Made by a program: the position numbers and the translations under genes
Source: Cristatella mucedo
Taxonomy: Eukaryota > Bryozoa > Phylactolaemata > Cristatellidae
Direction of reading: 5' to 3'
DNA: 64,000 bases
Assembly (NCBI GenBank): GCA_009760855.2
Contig: WPIO01000132.1
Coordinates: 982,501-1,046,500 of the forward strand
Shown: positions 1 to 24,356 of the stretch, piece by piece
Layout of the letters: each line of letters starts with the position of its first letter
How positions within the stretch are numbered: the stretch's first letter is position 1
Notes under the pieces: model-generated
What the model was told of the DNA's origin: nothing
Database searches by the model: none
What the model saw: the letters and a program-made list of their open reading frames with translations, nothing else

Positions 1-435
1 CCCCCACCAGGCCAAGCATCGTACCACCCGCTTTTCAGAATCCAACAGCATACCAATACCTCGTACAAATCTCAAATCCTTTGGAGACCGTGCAGTTAGT
101 TCGTATGCTCCCAAAGCCTGGAACTCACTCTCGACTTGCGTCAGAACATCCCATGACTTGACCATGCACCTATTTATGACAGCATTTAGTGGGTCTCTGT
201 AATTCGTTCTGTGTGTGTTTATGCGTGCTGACACTGTGCATGCTGCCACTAACCACACTTGCATGCTGACCCTGTGCATGTCACCCCTAACCATGTTATT
301 CATGTTGTTTATCAAGCATGATATTACTCACCATTCGATCACATTTCTTTTGGAGCAAGTGTAAAGCACCTAGAAAGAGATTTAGTTCTCTGAGGGCGCT
401 TTATTGAGTGTATTATTATTATTATTATTATTACT
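1..435 (+). mobile_element. LINE family A, 3' end (cut by the window edge)
   Basis: The first bases encode the end of a CR1/L2-like ORF2 (PHQAKHRTTR type). They are followed by the family's 3' end, GCACCTAGAAAGAGATTTAG and GAGGGCGCTTTATTGAGTG, and an (ATT)n tail at about 411-433. Other copies show the same tail. Confidence 0.85.
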
Positions 436-1242
436 TTAGAGTCCTGCTCCTGAGATTTAGTAAGCGTTTCTTGGGGATTATGGGATGTTGGCAACTAGTA
501 TACCGGAACTACTCGTTAGTATTACCGGAACTAAAGCTTCGATCCCCTTCGCTTTTTGCCTGCTCAATGAACTCGGCTCTTTCTAGAGAGCATTAGCAAC
601 AGGTTGCTTACAGTGCCGGTGCACGCATTCTAGTTAGAGGTCAGGCACTCAGACTGAGCAAACTTTCGTTGTGTGACGGTTAAAATGTGACAAGAGAACA
701 ACCATAGATTCGAAGTTCATTAAAGGAGTAGGTGCATAATCATAAAGTGTAATTAAAAACACTCGTTTCGGTCTTCCTGGTGTAAGAATGCCGCATCTGT
801 GGCTAGTGTGCGCTTTGGCGAATGGATTCTTAATGTTCCAGGGGTATGCGAACAAACATTAACCCACATGTGCAGTTAATGCAAATCTTGGAAGGAACCG
901 CTTTTTGTCAGCATATCCTTTGATGTCTTCAACTCTTAATTACTCTGTCAGTGTCGAATGAGGAGCACGTGGCCGTGGAGTGCTGCCAAGCTCTCTTGCT
1001 AAGCAACGTTGAATTAAGTGGTCCTCTCACACCCGGGTGAGGGGAAGGGGCATAAGGGGCCCTGTGTACTGCAAGCTACGTCAAACAGGAAAAAAAGTAG
1101 CATTATCTCTGCAGCCTGAACCAAATTCTTCATGTCGTTTTTGCGAGCGACTCAGCGATCTAGCCATTGAAGTCTATGCGCCACCCATCATGTATGCTTA
1201 CACTGCTTACTTGTGTGCAGTTGCTGGTCATAGGAGTGTGCA

Positions 1243-1245
<3 letters not shown>

Positions 1246-1329
<84 letters not shown>
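1246..1329. repeat. (TG)n microsatellite
   Basis: About 40 uninterrupted TG dinucleotides, followed by a shorter interrupted TG-rich stretch to about 1385. Confidence 0.97.
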
Positions 1330-1331
<2 letters not shown>

Positions 1332-2042
1332 TTCTGTGAGCGCCAGCCCTAGTGTGTGTCTATGTGTGCACGTGTGTGTGTCTGTGCGCCAGCTAGTCGA
1401 GCCTGCTCAGTAGAGCGGGAGCCGCTCGCTGACTGTCGATCGGTTCGGGGAACTTGCTTCATGCCCGGTAGCCCGCTGCAGATGCGTAGCAGATGCTTGA
1501 GAGATTCCGCACGCACGCGCGGCTACCAATGTGCCATTTACTAGCTATGCACCTTTGTCATACCTTTACGATCATGGGGCTGGCTGCATAATGGTTTCGG
1601 CATCCAGGCGCCGGCTAGGGGCCAGTTTGCTTGGCTGAGCTGACTCGGCCTCGAAGCTGCAGCCTCCCCAGGAGAAGGAGAAGGAGAAGGAGAGGAGGAG
1701 TACGAGGAGGAGTAGGAGTAGGAGGAGGGCAAGCCTCTTCTTGCATACCATAACGCTGCCGGCTCCCCTCCCGGGGTACCTTCCCAAGTCTACATTGTAC
1801 AAGCGCTCATACGCTCCGACAGCTGCTGATCTTTCGAGGGTTTCTTTCGTAGTTCTGACTAAAAATCTATTGTGTTGGGTGCGACATAGCACTTTTCCAC
1901 AGCAGAACATGTTTAGCTGCAGCTCCTCTCGGATGACCCGGCGACCGGCTCGTAATTTGCAAGCCCCGAGCAGAAGCAGCAGCACCAGCTGCCGCTGCCT
2001 GGGAGCAAAGCTGAGGTAGCTGCTGCTTAAGGAACTACCGAG

Positions 2043-2045
<3 letters not shown>

Positions 2046-2093
<48 letters not shown>

Positions 2094-2098
2094 GCGCT
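2046..2098. repeat. (AG)n microsatellite
   Basis: An AG repeat with two single-base interruptions (CGAG). Confidence 0.95.
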
Positions 2099-2429
2099 TG
2101 GATCCTAATTGCCACACTTAAGTCCAGCTTGTGTGCCTGCTTCCCACTCTATCTTGCAAAGTCATGACATATAAGGTAAAAGCACACGCAGCCGGTGTCT
2201 AATTGTATCTAGGCTTTCTCTCTCCACCCCTCCCCCAAGTTGCCATTGACTCGTTGGCTCTTTTTCTCGTGCCAGCCCACCAGTCTACCCACCCATCCTC
2301 TGCAGCCGTTTCCTCCAGCCTACCGGTCCCTGCTGCTGCCACCTTCGGTCTCACCCTTGTCCGTGCTCTGCTGCTCGACTCCTGCAATGGTGAGTGCTGC
2401 GCTCGTTGGCCTGCCTGGGTTCGTGAACT

Positions 2430-2645
2430 CCTGCTCCTCCTCCTCCTGCTGCATCTGCTGCTCCTGCTGCTACTGCATCTGCTGCTGGTCTTGCTACTGT
2501 TGCTGCTACTGTTGCTGCTACTGTTGCTGCTAGTCCTCGTCCTCCTGCAACTGCTCGTGCTGCATCTGCTCCTGCTTCTGCTCTTCCTCCTGCTGCTCGT
2601 GCTGCATCCGCTGCTCCTGCTGCTCCTGTTGCTCCTGCTCCTCAG
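2430..2645. repeat. CTG/CTC trinucleotide-rich tract
   Basis: More than 200 bases of imperfect CTG, CTC and CTA triplets. It gives Leu- or Cys-rich open frames on the + strand and Ser/Arg-rich frames on the - strand that are most simply repeat artefacts. Confidence 0.9.
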
Positions 2646-3087
2646 AGTCTCAGAGTGCTCTGAGCGCTGAAGCCTGCTCGGCTCCCTGGCTGCTCGGCTA
2701 GCTAGCTGGCTAGTGCCCAACGAGCAGCTGCCTCATTGGCTGGCGCTGCTACGCGCTGCGAAGCGGCAGAGGCCGCCGCTCTGTGCGGACGAGTGCTGAG
2801 CGGCCTCTGCCGGCGGCCGACCTGGCATTCCGGGCGCTGCCTCTGCACAGCACAGCGTTTGTGCAATTGACCCTCGGCGTTCACCTTGCGCGTGTCCCGT
2901 CACTCGGTAAAGGCACTGGCATGCTTCAGACCGGGAGCCTGCAAGACACAGTCGAACAGCAGCAGCGTATCGTGGCGGTCGCATACTCCGCCGATAGTTT
3001 GCTCCTATGCCTGTGCTGGCTTGCACCGTGCTTTGTAGCGTGCTCCCGATGCCCTAACGCTCTCGGCTGTTACACCAGTGACGCCGG

Positions 3088-3312
3088 CCACGTATTATGC
3101 GTGCTGACACTGTTCATGCTGCCACTAACCACATTTGCATGCTGACCCAGTGCATGTAACCCCTAACCATGTTATTCATTTTGTTTGTTTTTCAAGCATG
3201 ATTTTACTTACTATTCTATTGCGTATCACTTTGCGGCAAATGTAAAGCGCCTAGAAAGAGATTAAGTTCTCTGAGGGCGCTTTATCAAGTGCAATATTAT
3301 TATTATTATTAG
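3088..3312 (+). mobile_element. LINE family A, 3' UTR fragment
   Basis: It contains TGCGTGCTGACACTG, CTAACCATGTTATTC, GCGCCTAGAAAGAGATTAAG and an (ATT)n tail, in the same order as in the longer A copies. Confidence 0.85.
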
Positions 3313-5154
3313 CAGCGGCAGCCGCCGGGCTGCTTGTGGTTGGGCTGTAGCTCTGCATTTCTTGCAATGTGATTGCCTGCCCCTTCCTCCTCCCCCCCCC
3401 CGAGGGACAGCCAACCACATTGCCGGTTGCTCTGATGAGGTGAAGCTGGCTTTTTGGATTACTGATTGCCTGCTTCTTAAGCTGCATTTACTCGACTTTC
3501 CTTCTGACTGACATCAACGTTCCTCTTAGTTAGGATGTTTATATGAGTAATTTGATTACCAACTAAGTCCCACCCACAGCTCTAATTCTGGAGGCTGGTA
3601 TGGAAGAGGGTTTCGCCGGAAAGACCGAGCCATCGCCCATAGAATTTCGAGTTTGTTGCGCTGCAGTCATCATTGTAGAGTAGTAGGAGATGAATATAGA
3701 TAAAAGAATGATAAGCATATATAAACAAATTTTTTTAGGGACAGCACTTAGTACTAAGTAATGTGCACAGTACTAAGTAGTGTGCAGCATTACTGGTGTG
3801 CTGGTGTATAGTGCAAACTAATGTGTGTCGTTACAGTTTGTTGGTGGATTTCATAAGCAGGCACACGGTGTCTTCAATGCAGAAAAGGCTTGAGCCTTGG
3901 CTACAATGCATCGGCATACAGCATTAGCATCCCGTGTTCAAGGACTTTTTCTGAATATACTTATTGTCCTTGTCCTCAATATACTCGAGCCTACGAACGT
4001 CAGCCATTTTTATTCTGGCCGCGGGGTATATGTGACGAGCCCTAGGATTGGTAGGCTGGTCCAACCAGGAGCCAAGAAGGGGAAACAGATTCTTCTTCAT
4101 GAGAGTCTGCCGACTAGGCTCATTCCCTCCCGAAATGTGGAGACGTTTGGTGACGTAGTAGTACCCAAATCTGGGGGAAATTGGTCCAAAAATCTGTACA
4201 GATTTAGCAGTAAAGTTGCTCATGCAAACACAACCTTACACGTGCTCTTCATATGGCCTTCGAGATTCATATAACGCCTGTGTATTGCTGCATGTTATTT
4301 GGACCTAAAGTTGAATAATTGCTATGCTGTATTAAACATGTCCTCTTCTCTTGTTGGCTCGCTGATGGTGTGCACACACGCGCTCTCTCTCACTGGCAGC
4401 CGGTAGTCTCGTTTCTGGACCAGATGCAGGCATCCATGCCTCTGTCTCTGGCTGCCTGTACTACGAACGTTCCTTGCGTTGAATATAGCTGTGTAAGATG
4501 CAATGCAGCACACGAGTGACCCATATGTAGAGTAGCTGCTTCGTGGCCACTGGCAAGTAGAATTTTACAGAGGGACGTGAGTTTCCCTCAGGGTCTAGAG
4601 GCTAGAGGGGTCTTTGGGCTCGTGCACATCTTCCCTCGAGCAGCTGATCACACGAATAGAAGTGCAGATCCAGCCAGATCAGACGACTCAGAGGAGCCTG
4701 GCCAACATCAGCGCAACAGGTATATGCTCAGTACAGGATAGCTTTGAGGGGCCTAATGCATGGCATCTGGTAGCCGTGAGTAGCAGTGCGTAGCGTAGCA
4801 CAGCATGCGGCCTTCTGCTGCTGCTGCTGCTTCTGTTGCTGCTGCCTCTTCGATAGTCCAGATTTGTTGCAGACTTTTGCTTTGCCTGCTCACTTTCGTC
4901 GGGAATGCGCATTTTGGTAGGTTGGGTGGCGGACTTCACCAGCTGTTTCAGCGAGCAGGAAGTGCGCTAGACAATGTCGAGGGTGTTCTCCCCCCCCCCC
5001 CCCCCGTCCCTCGCTTTGCTTGACCGATCTTGACCTGGGTGCTGCTACACTAAGACATGGCCGCTGGCGTCGGCCATTTCTTGGCGTAGCAGCCGCGCCC
5101 TCACCGTGGCTTGCTGTGCCCTATCCGACCGCTCTTTGGTATGGCACGTTGCAG
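3313..5154. other. Unassigned stretch upstream of the first recognised smoothelin-like exon
   Basis: The missing 5' exons may lie here, but none could be supported. An ATG-started frame of 122 codons (3906-4274, + strand) has no recognisable motif and the opposite strand is also open, so it is not called. A CTG run lies at 4815-4842 and a 15-base C run at 4991-5005. Confidence 0.5.
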
Positions 5155-16752
<11,598 letters not shown>

Positions 16753-18552
16753 AGCAGAGCAAGCGTCCGAGCAGCCGACGTCCGGTCTCGAGCAGGGATA
16801 GGTCTCCTCACTCCGACCAGTTCGATCGGTTTGTTGCACACGGTCATGCCCATGCATGCAGTGCAGACCAGAGTCGATGTTAGGTCCCGGATACTCGTGG
16901 ATGCTTCATTAGCAGCTCCTGCAGGGTTTCGTGCTGATATTATCTGTGATGCTTCAAAAATATAGCTGAGCTACAAAGTTCTTTTCGACGTACCGGGTGC
17001 TATACGGCAGTCATTTAACTTGGACGATGGCCTCAGGCTATTTGGGCAGCCTTGTCGACAGGCCAGACAGACGTTGTGCCTGGTGCCTGACTGGTGGACT
17101 CCCGAAGGAGGTAGTTTCGCCGAATCGGACGTTTCAGTGGTGCTTGGAACATGTGGCTGTAGATCGTCACCGTGCCGGCCGCGGCTCAGCAATCTGTCGG
17201 CCATTGCATGTGACCTGATGATCGATCGTACTGTCTTATGTCTATGCCAGCCAACATGAAACTGCTTATCATGCATATGATATTAATATAAGGTTTTATG
17301 AAAGTGCTTGCATCGCGTTCCGATGCACGACTTGTCCGAGTCTAAGGCTGTATGTAGTTAGGCGACGTAGCCACATATGCTATATGAGTCATAAGAAGTG
17401 GGAACCCAGCTTAGCGACTTACTCTGTTGCTGCCACTGCCTAACTGAGTGGCAGCAAGATGAACTTCCACCCGTAGAATCGTAGTATTGAGTTCCAGCAT
17501 TTGCTTTTTAACAGCATCGTCATTCAAGTAGTGTTGTGAACAAATCACAAAGCTAAACGTATGCAACCCCACGTTCATTTCTGCGATGTCGTATATGAAG
17601 AAAAATGCTACGATGTTTTAACTATGAGAATTTTGAAATTGCTACGATTTAGCTGTTAAATCTTTTTTCCGGGTCAAAGTTCTCATCAACCATCTGAAAA
17701 GCAATAACTACCAAGCATGTCCCAAGGCACGTCTTAAGGCATGCCCTAAGCTCGGTCTGGCTAGTGCCAGCGATGATGCAAGGATCAAGGCGGGGGAACC
17801 TATTGGACGCCCTAATCAAACACATACCGTCCATAATGCTACCAAAATGTTGGAACGGCTCCAGCACTAAAATTACTTTGCCCCAAAAGAATACAGCACT
17901 AGCCCTGATAACAGTACTAGTCCTTCCAGAAGTGGGCAGACACGTGATTGATCGAGCTGGCGCCTCGAAGAAGCCGTGGCAAGTCGCATATGCTGATACA
18001 CCCACAGATGCTGACGACACCTGAGCATGGCAGCAATCAAGTTAGCCGTACCTTTATATCTGAAGTCCATATCCTTAGCGTGGAGAAGTCAATTCGACGT
18101 CTACTAAGTGTGCATAACCAGACATAGCACACATCTCTCGTGCTCAAAGGCCTGACTGCACCTGACTAAGCATCTCTTGAATTAGGCTTTCTTTTTGTTT
18201 CGTCTAAACCATAGATTACGACCTCTTGTTTCCAACTATTTCATTTCAGGAACTGCTGATAATATCGAGCGCTCTCATAATCTAACCGCTTTGGCACGTG
18301 CACGATTTAAACGGCACAGCCACCAAAACGAAAGTATTTTCTCTGAGGTATGACCTTTACCGAGCTGCACGGTTAGCCGTTAAGCGATCCTACTATTAGG
18401 GCAAAGTCAGTATTTGGATCACTTAGCTGATGCCATAGCCAGAAGCGAGTTCGAGAGTTTCGGCAAATACGAGCTTAAAGATCAATAACCAAAATATATT
18501 AATTTAGGTCAAGTGCCTCCGCCATAAAGATAAAAGGTCAGCCTCATTGAAA
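16753..18552. other. 3' flank of the smoothelin-like gene, unassigned
   Basis: It should begin with the 3' UTR, but no clear AATAAA was seen. Frames at 17649-18024 are open on both strands and have no recognised motif or splice partners. No transposon similarity was recognised. Confidence 0.45.
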
Positions 18553-18554
18553 GG

Positions 18555-18700
18555 TTAGCCTCATCTGTATAGGGCAGAAGAGCCATGGCGGCAAACACCT
18601 CGATTGAGCAGTTGGAAATAAAGAGTTGCCCGATGCAGGTCTATAACCCACGACCTGAGTCGGGACGCCTGAGCACTTTACTCCTGGGCTATGGCCCGGC
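18555..18700 (-). mobile_element. tRNA-derived SINE, degenerate
   Basis: On the - strand: ATAGCCCAGGAGTAAAGTGC (A box region), a decayed B box GGTTATAGACC, then GGGCAACTCTTTATT, as in the type 1 copies. Confidence 0.65.
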
Positions 18701-18952
18701 GCACATTTCGATGTTAATGAGCCAGCGGGTGAGAGAGCACGTGACTGGGGGAGCAATGAGGTCGGATAGGTAGGCTGGGGTAAGCGAGTGAGCGACCTGT
18801 GAGCCAGACTGGGGATCTTGAAATCAAGTCGATGCTTGATGATTGGGGGTCTGGGGGCGTCCCCCTCCCATTGCCTGCGGTAAGCGACAATTGGCCGAAA
18901 TTACCGAAATGGCTATTCAGAAGCCGCTGACCGCCCAACCGGTGTAAGGCTC

Positions 18953-19028
18953 GGCTCCCACCAACCAGACCTGGGGGGTGGCAGGCAGCTGCCACTCTTG
19001 CCACCCCCTGGCCTGGTTGGTGGGAGCC
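18953..19028. repeat. Foldback (inverted repeat) of about 30-bp arms
   Basis: GGCTCCCACCAACCAG at 18953 pairs with CTGGTTGGTGGGAGCC ending at 19028. Pairing continues inward through GGGGTGGCA and TGCCACCCC with small mismatches, around a loop of roughly 15 bases. Confidence 0.85.
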
Positions 19029-19086
19029 GTCTGGGAGCTTCGCCTCTGGTCAGTAGTGGACGTCAAAAACATTTTTGAGTTATCTA

Positions 19087-20206
19087 TTTGGTTTATACTC
19101 TTCCTCTTGCCGTAGTGATTGCCAAACACAATCTAGGCTTTCACTTCTATGCAGATGACACTCAGTTGTACCTTTTCTTTGATCCCTTCCTTCGAATTCT
19201 CTCAACTCCCTTACTGCATGTATTGATGGCGTCGGCACATGAATGGCTGCAAACTTTCTTAAATCGAACGATGATAAAGCCAGCTTACTAGTAATGGGCA
19301 AACCAAATGTGATTCAGAAACTGGAAAGCCTAACGCTCAAAGTCGGCTCTGCCAGCATATCTCCTGTTGAATCTGCACGAAACCTAGGTGTCCTTTTCCA
19401 AAATGATCTTTCATTAGACGACCACATCAGCTCCACAATCAAGTCTGCCTACTTTCAACTACATAACATTGCTAAAATTCGGGCTTGTTTAGACATGGAT
19501 ATCACACTTAAGTTGGCCCATGCATTTGTGACATCCCGTCTCGACTTCTGTAACTCACTGCTTGCTGGTCTTCCGGCCTATGCACTCAGGCACTTACGGC
19601 TGGAGATAAACTCTGCAACTATGCATGTCTGTCATGAGCATCGCAGTTGCCACATCACACCACTTCTTGCAGACCCTGCACTGGCTAGCAGTCAAGCAAC
19701 GGATCGACTTTAAGGTTTTGTCACCCACTTTTAGGTCCCTTCATTCTTTGGCTCCAGCCTACTTATCAGATCTACTGCCCCACCAGGCATACCACCCGCT
19801 TTTCGGAATTTGACTGTTTACCTATGCTTCGTACAAACCTTAAATCCTTTGGAGACCGTGCCTCTGGTTCGTATGCTCCAAAAGCCTGAAACTCACTCCC
19901 GACCTGCGTTACGACATTTCCACCACATTTAAAAAGAAACTAAAAACGCACCTATTTATCACAGCATTTAGTGGGTCCATCTATTTCGTTTTTTATGTGC
20001 TTATGCGTGTTGAAACTGTTCATACTGCCACTAACCATACGTGCATGCTGGCCCTGTGCAAGTCACTCTTAACCATGCATGTTATTCCTGTTGTTTATAT
20101 AGCATGCTACCACTGACCATTCGATCGTGTTTCCTTTGCATCAAGCGCCTAGAGAGAGATTGAGTTCTCTGAGGGCGCTTTATCAAGCGTATTATTATTA
20201 TTATTA
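19087..20206 (+). mobile_element. LINE family A, 3' half with RT motif
   Basis: It begins at the RT catalytic region (FHFYADDTQLYLFF) and continues through ANFLKSNDDKASLLVMG, SARNLGVLFQ, SAYFQLHNIAKIRACLD and FVTSRLDFCNSLLAGLP to the 3' UTR and (ATT)n tail at about 20190-20205. Stops and frameshifts break the frame. It is one of the better copies of the C-terminal part and is cut off at its 5' end. Confidence 0.9.
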
Positions 20207-20706
20207 TGAATGATTCGACTATTTCGCAATAAAACATGGCTTAACCTTAAAATTGATTGTTAAGACCAACAATGATATTCAAATACCAGGCAGTGAACAT
20301 CGAGTATCGTTTTTTGGTGGCCTTTCAAGCTAAGGGCTTAAATATTCTCTGCTTTCTTCTTGTCAGCCATACAGCAAATGGCGTCTCGGCGAGGACGGAC
20401 CTTGCTTCCACTTTTTTGCTACATTCACTTAGGACTTTGGCTAGCGTCTTATTGCTGCATTGCATCAAGGAGGGCAGGTCAGAGGGAGGGAGGTTTGAGC
20501 AGGAGGGCAGACGACGAACGTACGCTTCGGAAAGCAGCAATGTCAAGATACTTTAGGTTTCTTGACTCGCGTGAAATTTTGAAGGCCGAAACAAAAGATA
20601 CCAGTGAGAGTGAAGTCTGTGCATGATCGATCAGCTGTGCAAAAAAGGGTGACGGTCGGAATCGATTGGGTTCGGTCACAAAAAAGTGCGGTTCCATGAT
20701 GATACG

Positions 20707-20829
20707 ATATATATATATATATATGAAATATATCATATATATATATATATCATAGGATGATATATATATAAATATATATATAAATATATATATATCCAGG
20801 ATGATATATATATATATATATATATATAC
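20707..20829. repeat. (AT)n-rich tract with inverted structure
   Basis: Several ATATAT runs separated by GAAATATATC and AGGATGATATA segments. The tract is partly self-complementary. Confidence 0.9.
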
Positions 20830-21726
20830 GCTTGAATGTGAACGCGGATGCCGGTAAACAGATAAAGAAATCACGCTGGGACTCATCGGATCAGATGTGC
20901 TATTAAGATGGATGTTAAAATCACCTCTTTAGAAGTAGAGGGGCAATTCCTCGTGCACAGAACTGAGAGAAAATCACAAGAGTCAGTAGAGGTGAAGCTT
21001 GGATTCGAGGACTATAGATTACCGCCATCGACAAATGTATCACTGGCAAGTTAGAGAACCGAGATTCAAAGGATTTTTTGTAAGAGCCTTGAAGCCTACT
21101 CCGCCACCAGGCTACAGCGGCCTCAGGAGTATAAAAAAGAGTGCCACCGGTTGTGGTAGCATAGCTGGGTGGCATAAACCATTGGCGATTGATTTTTTCG
21201 CAGTGGTTTGCCAGTGCGTTCGGACGGACGTTTAGTTCTCTTCGGTGGGGTGGGGCTATGCAAACGATTATTAGTGTCGTTACTAGTAGTAATAGTGGTA
21301 GCCAGCACGGCCTCTTGCCGATATGCTGCACGCCGCTAGCAGAGTTCACTCACTCGCGAGAGTCGATGCACATATACGGCACGGCTAGCCGGTAAGTCGC
21401 CGAGAGGTAGGGGGGTGAGCCTTTACCTGCCCTCCGGTGGCCGTCGGCCGGCCGAGCGCTAGCTAAGCGACGCGGACGCGGACTCCGGCGCGTGGACTCG
21501 CGTTCCCGTCGCTCGCCCAGCAGCACTCGCATCGCGAACGACGGGGAAAACATGGCCGAAGAGCAAATGACAGCGGTTGCCAAGGCAATCAAGTCCCGCG
21601 TACTTCGTCATTGTTGCATTGAGCCGCGGTAAGCGCGAAACTCCAGCCGAAACGGCGCTCACTGACTAAGGCCGCCGCGGCGGCGGTACATTCTCAGCAC
21701 GCCCACTATCGGGCCGGCGGGCTATC

Positions 21727-21797
<71 letters not shown>
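21727..21797. repeat. (CT)n microsatellite
   Basis: About 35 uninterrupted CT units in a GC-rich flank. Confidence 0.97.
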
Positions 21798-21800
<3 letters not shown>

Positions 21801-22483
21801 TCTTGGGCGATGGGGAAACCCGGCCTATTGCTGATAAGCCGAGGATTCGGCGTCCCCTCTAATATATTGTACCTAACGGGCTACCCAATAGTATTTTGTT
21901 TGCTCACCTCAAGTTGCTAGCGAACAGGACCCTGATTTCAAGGATTGTCGAGTCCTCCTGCCCCGTTCCTCTGGCGTTAGCCCGGAAGCAGCCACGCGCG
22001 ACCGGAGACTAGCAGAGCTGGGACGAGGGGGGGGGGGAGTTTGGACAGAAATAGCGACGACCCCCGCAGTCTCGCTTACAATGCACCAGGTGAGTGCGTT
22101 GCGGCAGCGAGGATTTTCAATCGCCGTCGGTCGGTTAAAAATCGAGAATCGCTGCGGTTTCCATATTCGCCGAGCTTTCTCCTAGAAATGTCTGCTGATG
22201 ACTGATGCAGAGCGGCAAATTGACTTGAAGTGAGTTGAGTTGAGTTGAGTTGAAAGCTGGCGAGGAAACAAATAGAAAATGATTTACCTACCAGGAATAG
22301 ACAACTGAGTTCAAACTTTGGCAAAAACCTTTGAGCTGCGTTGTAGCACTTTGTCCCGCCGTTTTATTACCACTTCCCGGTTAAGAATAAACGAGGCAGT
22401 GATTTACTTGCATAGGTATGTGACGTTTAATGGGTCGGGCCGCCGGCAACGGTCCCCGACGGCCATCTAGACGCCGGTGGCGC

Positions 22484-22951
22484 TCAGCGCGGCAATTCCT
22501 CGCCGACTAAGGCATTGAATGGCTGACTCCGGACGTCAACTGCTAGTATAAGTGTAAGTATAAGAGGCGTCGGCGGCGGCGGCGGCATCCGCGGGTCCTG
22601 AAGCGGATCGAAGCTTCCGCTACAGGCAGCTACGGGCGGCTCGCTCTTCGCTCGGCACTCGCCGCCGAAGCCGCTGCTTCCGGCATGACCAGGCTGGAGC
22701 CAATCGTCGTATCGTCTCGTGTTGCCACGCATGTGCAGACACCGGATTCCGGCGCCGCCCGCACCGTGCACGGCTGCACTCGAGGTCGTGTATGCAAGTG
22801 TCACGCTTCTCGTAAGGAAGGAAAGTCGAGCCTGACTTCGCACGAGTCGTCGTGACAGACGGCACTCGCACGCAGGCGGAAATCGACAGTGTCCGCCGCG
22901 CCCCTTGAATAGGCAGGGTTCTGGAGAAACGAAATTATATTTAGCGTTCAT
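22484..22951 (-). CDS. Hypothetical ORF, 155 codons
   Basis: It starts with a true ATG at 22951 and ends with TGA. The product has several Cys in its first half, a Pro run (PPPPPTPL) and a hydrophobic stretch LILTLILAVD near the end. I recognise no family. No promoter, splice partner or homologous copy was seen, and GC-rich DNA often carries open frames by chance. Confidence 0.2.
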   Translation of the reverse strand: MNAKYNFVSPEPCLFKGRGGHCRFPPACECRLSRRLVRSQARLSFLTRSVTLAYTTSSAAVHGAGGAGIRCLHMRGNTRRYDDWLQPGHAGSSGFGGECRAKSEPPVAACSGSFDPLQDPRMPPPPPTPLILTLILAVDVRSQPFNALVGEELPR

Positions 22952-24356
22952 TCACCTGTTATAAAGGCCCGACGGATTGTCTAAAAGCGCCGCCCGAGCC
23001 ATCGAATCTAGAGTTTGATCTACCGGGACTGGCATGGGGGAAAAACTTGGGAGCGGAGAAGCAGCCTAGAGCATTCGTTTCGACGCCATTGCTCGCCTTT
23101 CATCCCGAGCTGAACAGTTTAATTGACAACTCGACGTTCTGCATCGTCGAGCGAATATCGAGGAGCGGACCGCGTATAAGGCTCAGCTAGGCTAAGGCCT
23201 TATTCTCGATCGACGGCGCACGACCAGCAGAAGAGTTCTTCGGTGAGTTCGGCCGACGGAAATCCGAGGCGGAAGACGGAAAACCAATGGCGTACACGCG
23301 GCTTGGCTTAGCGCATATTCAGACTACCGGGCTACCTCGGTTGATGGGTGACAGACAGGGTGTGACTAGTTGGTGGTTAACCATGTCCAGGGGGAGACGA
23401 GTGTAGCCACCGCATTCATTAATCTCCCTTGACACACGAACCCGCGCATTCCCGGTTTCCTGTTTGGAGAGACTGCACGTCAGTGGCGGCTCGCCCCTTC
23501 TAGAGAGGTAAGGCGACGCTGCTTTCTGGCTCGCCCCCACTTTACCTGTGCCAGGTAAGGCTGCCGAAGAGGCACATTCAAAGGTTGCCCATTGAACTGC
23601 GGTGTCTGGCCCTCCCACCATTGAAGACGGGGTGAGTTAGAGGACACCTGGCTGACGTTAGGGTAGGCGGTAAGCCGACAAGTTTAACCTTGACTTTTTC
23701 GTAACCTTTCAACTGGCCGATGCCGTTGTTTGCGTAGTTGAACCTAGTAAGTGGGTGAACCTAGCGGTCGGCTGCAACGTCCATGCCAGCAGACCTCGGC
23801 GTGCGCTTGGCCTCGATGCTGAGAAGAAACTGGGCAGCCATAACTGCTTCCCAGGGGCACGACAAGAGACCCATCGGCAGACAGACTAGTGGTAGCGCGG
23901 TAAGGCCGCCGCGCATCGGCGTCGTCGCTGCGTCGTCGCATCGCTGCTCTCGCGAGCGCTGCTGCAGAAAGTGGTGCGAGAGAAGCGAAAGGTAATCGCC
24001 GTAATTTCGTGAATCTGGGCCGGGTGAAACCCAGTGCATTTACGTAATCAATCCCAAGAGCCTGTAACGCCGAAGGCTCGGCGGGGTAAGCTTGACCTGC
24101 CGCTTACCTAGCGGCGTAGCCTATCGCCTAATGCCGTTCGGTGCGCGCCTACGCGCAATAAGCTGGCCGCCACTAAACGAGCGTTTCTGGCGCTGACCTG
24201 CTTACCGTTACTAAAGGGGGTCGTGAGTCCGCGGCGTGAATTGGAAGCGAGACACAGATTGGGGATTTTACTGAACTTTATTCGCAAGCGCACAAAGTCG
24301 CTGCGCGTCTAGTTCAGCTTTATCTCCACCCTCCTCGCACGTTCTCAGCTACACCA

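Larger units (their letters stand above)
436..3087. other. Unassigned stretch with simple repeats
   Basis: No exon with supporting splice sites or family similarity was found. It holds a (TG)n tract, a purine-rich GGA tract at 1673-1731, an (AG)n tract at 2046-2098 and a CTG/CTC-rich block at 2430-2645. Long open frames here come from these repeats. Confidence 0.6.
20840..24350. other. GC-rich stretch of unknown content
   Basis: From about 21.3 kb the base composition rises, but no exon could be tied to a known family. The longest ATG frame is 22484-22951 on the - strand. A GAGTT pentamer repeat (about five units) lies near 22230-22255. An AATAAA at 22386 (+) and a TTTATT at 24278 (AATAAA on the - strand) could be polyadenylation signals of unseen transcripts. 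Confidence 0.4.

Noticed and set aside
1572-2720. Long open frames with Leu-Ser, Leu or Ser/Arg runs
   Set aside because: They are translations of (AG)n and CTG-type repeats; the opposite strand is open too, and no splice sites or motifs support them.
3906-4274. ATG-started 122-codon frame on the + strand
   Set aside because: The opposite strand is open over the same range, and there is no motif, homologous copy or promoter.
4803-4955. Minus-strand coding-like stretch (KMRIPDESEQAKQKSATNLD)
   Set aside because: Composition looks protein-like, but part is a CTG repeat, and no partner exons or family were found.
17649-18024. Overlapping open frames of 86-123 codons on both strands
   Set aside because: No motif recognised. 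The - strand frame starts with GTG, and the two strands compete.
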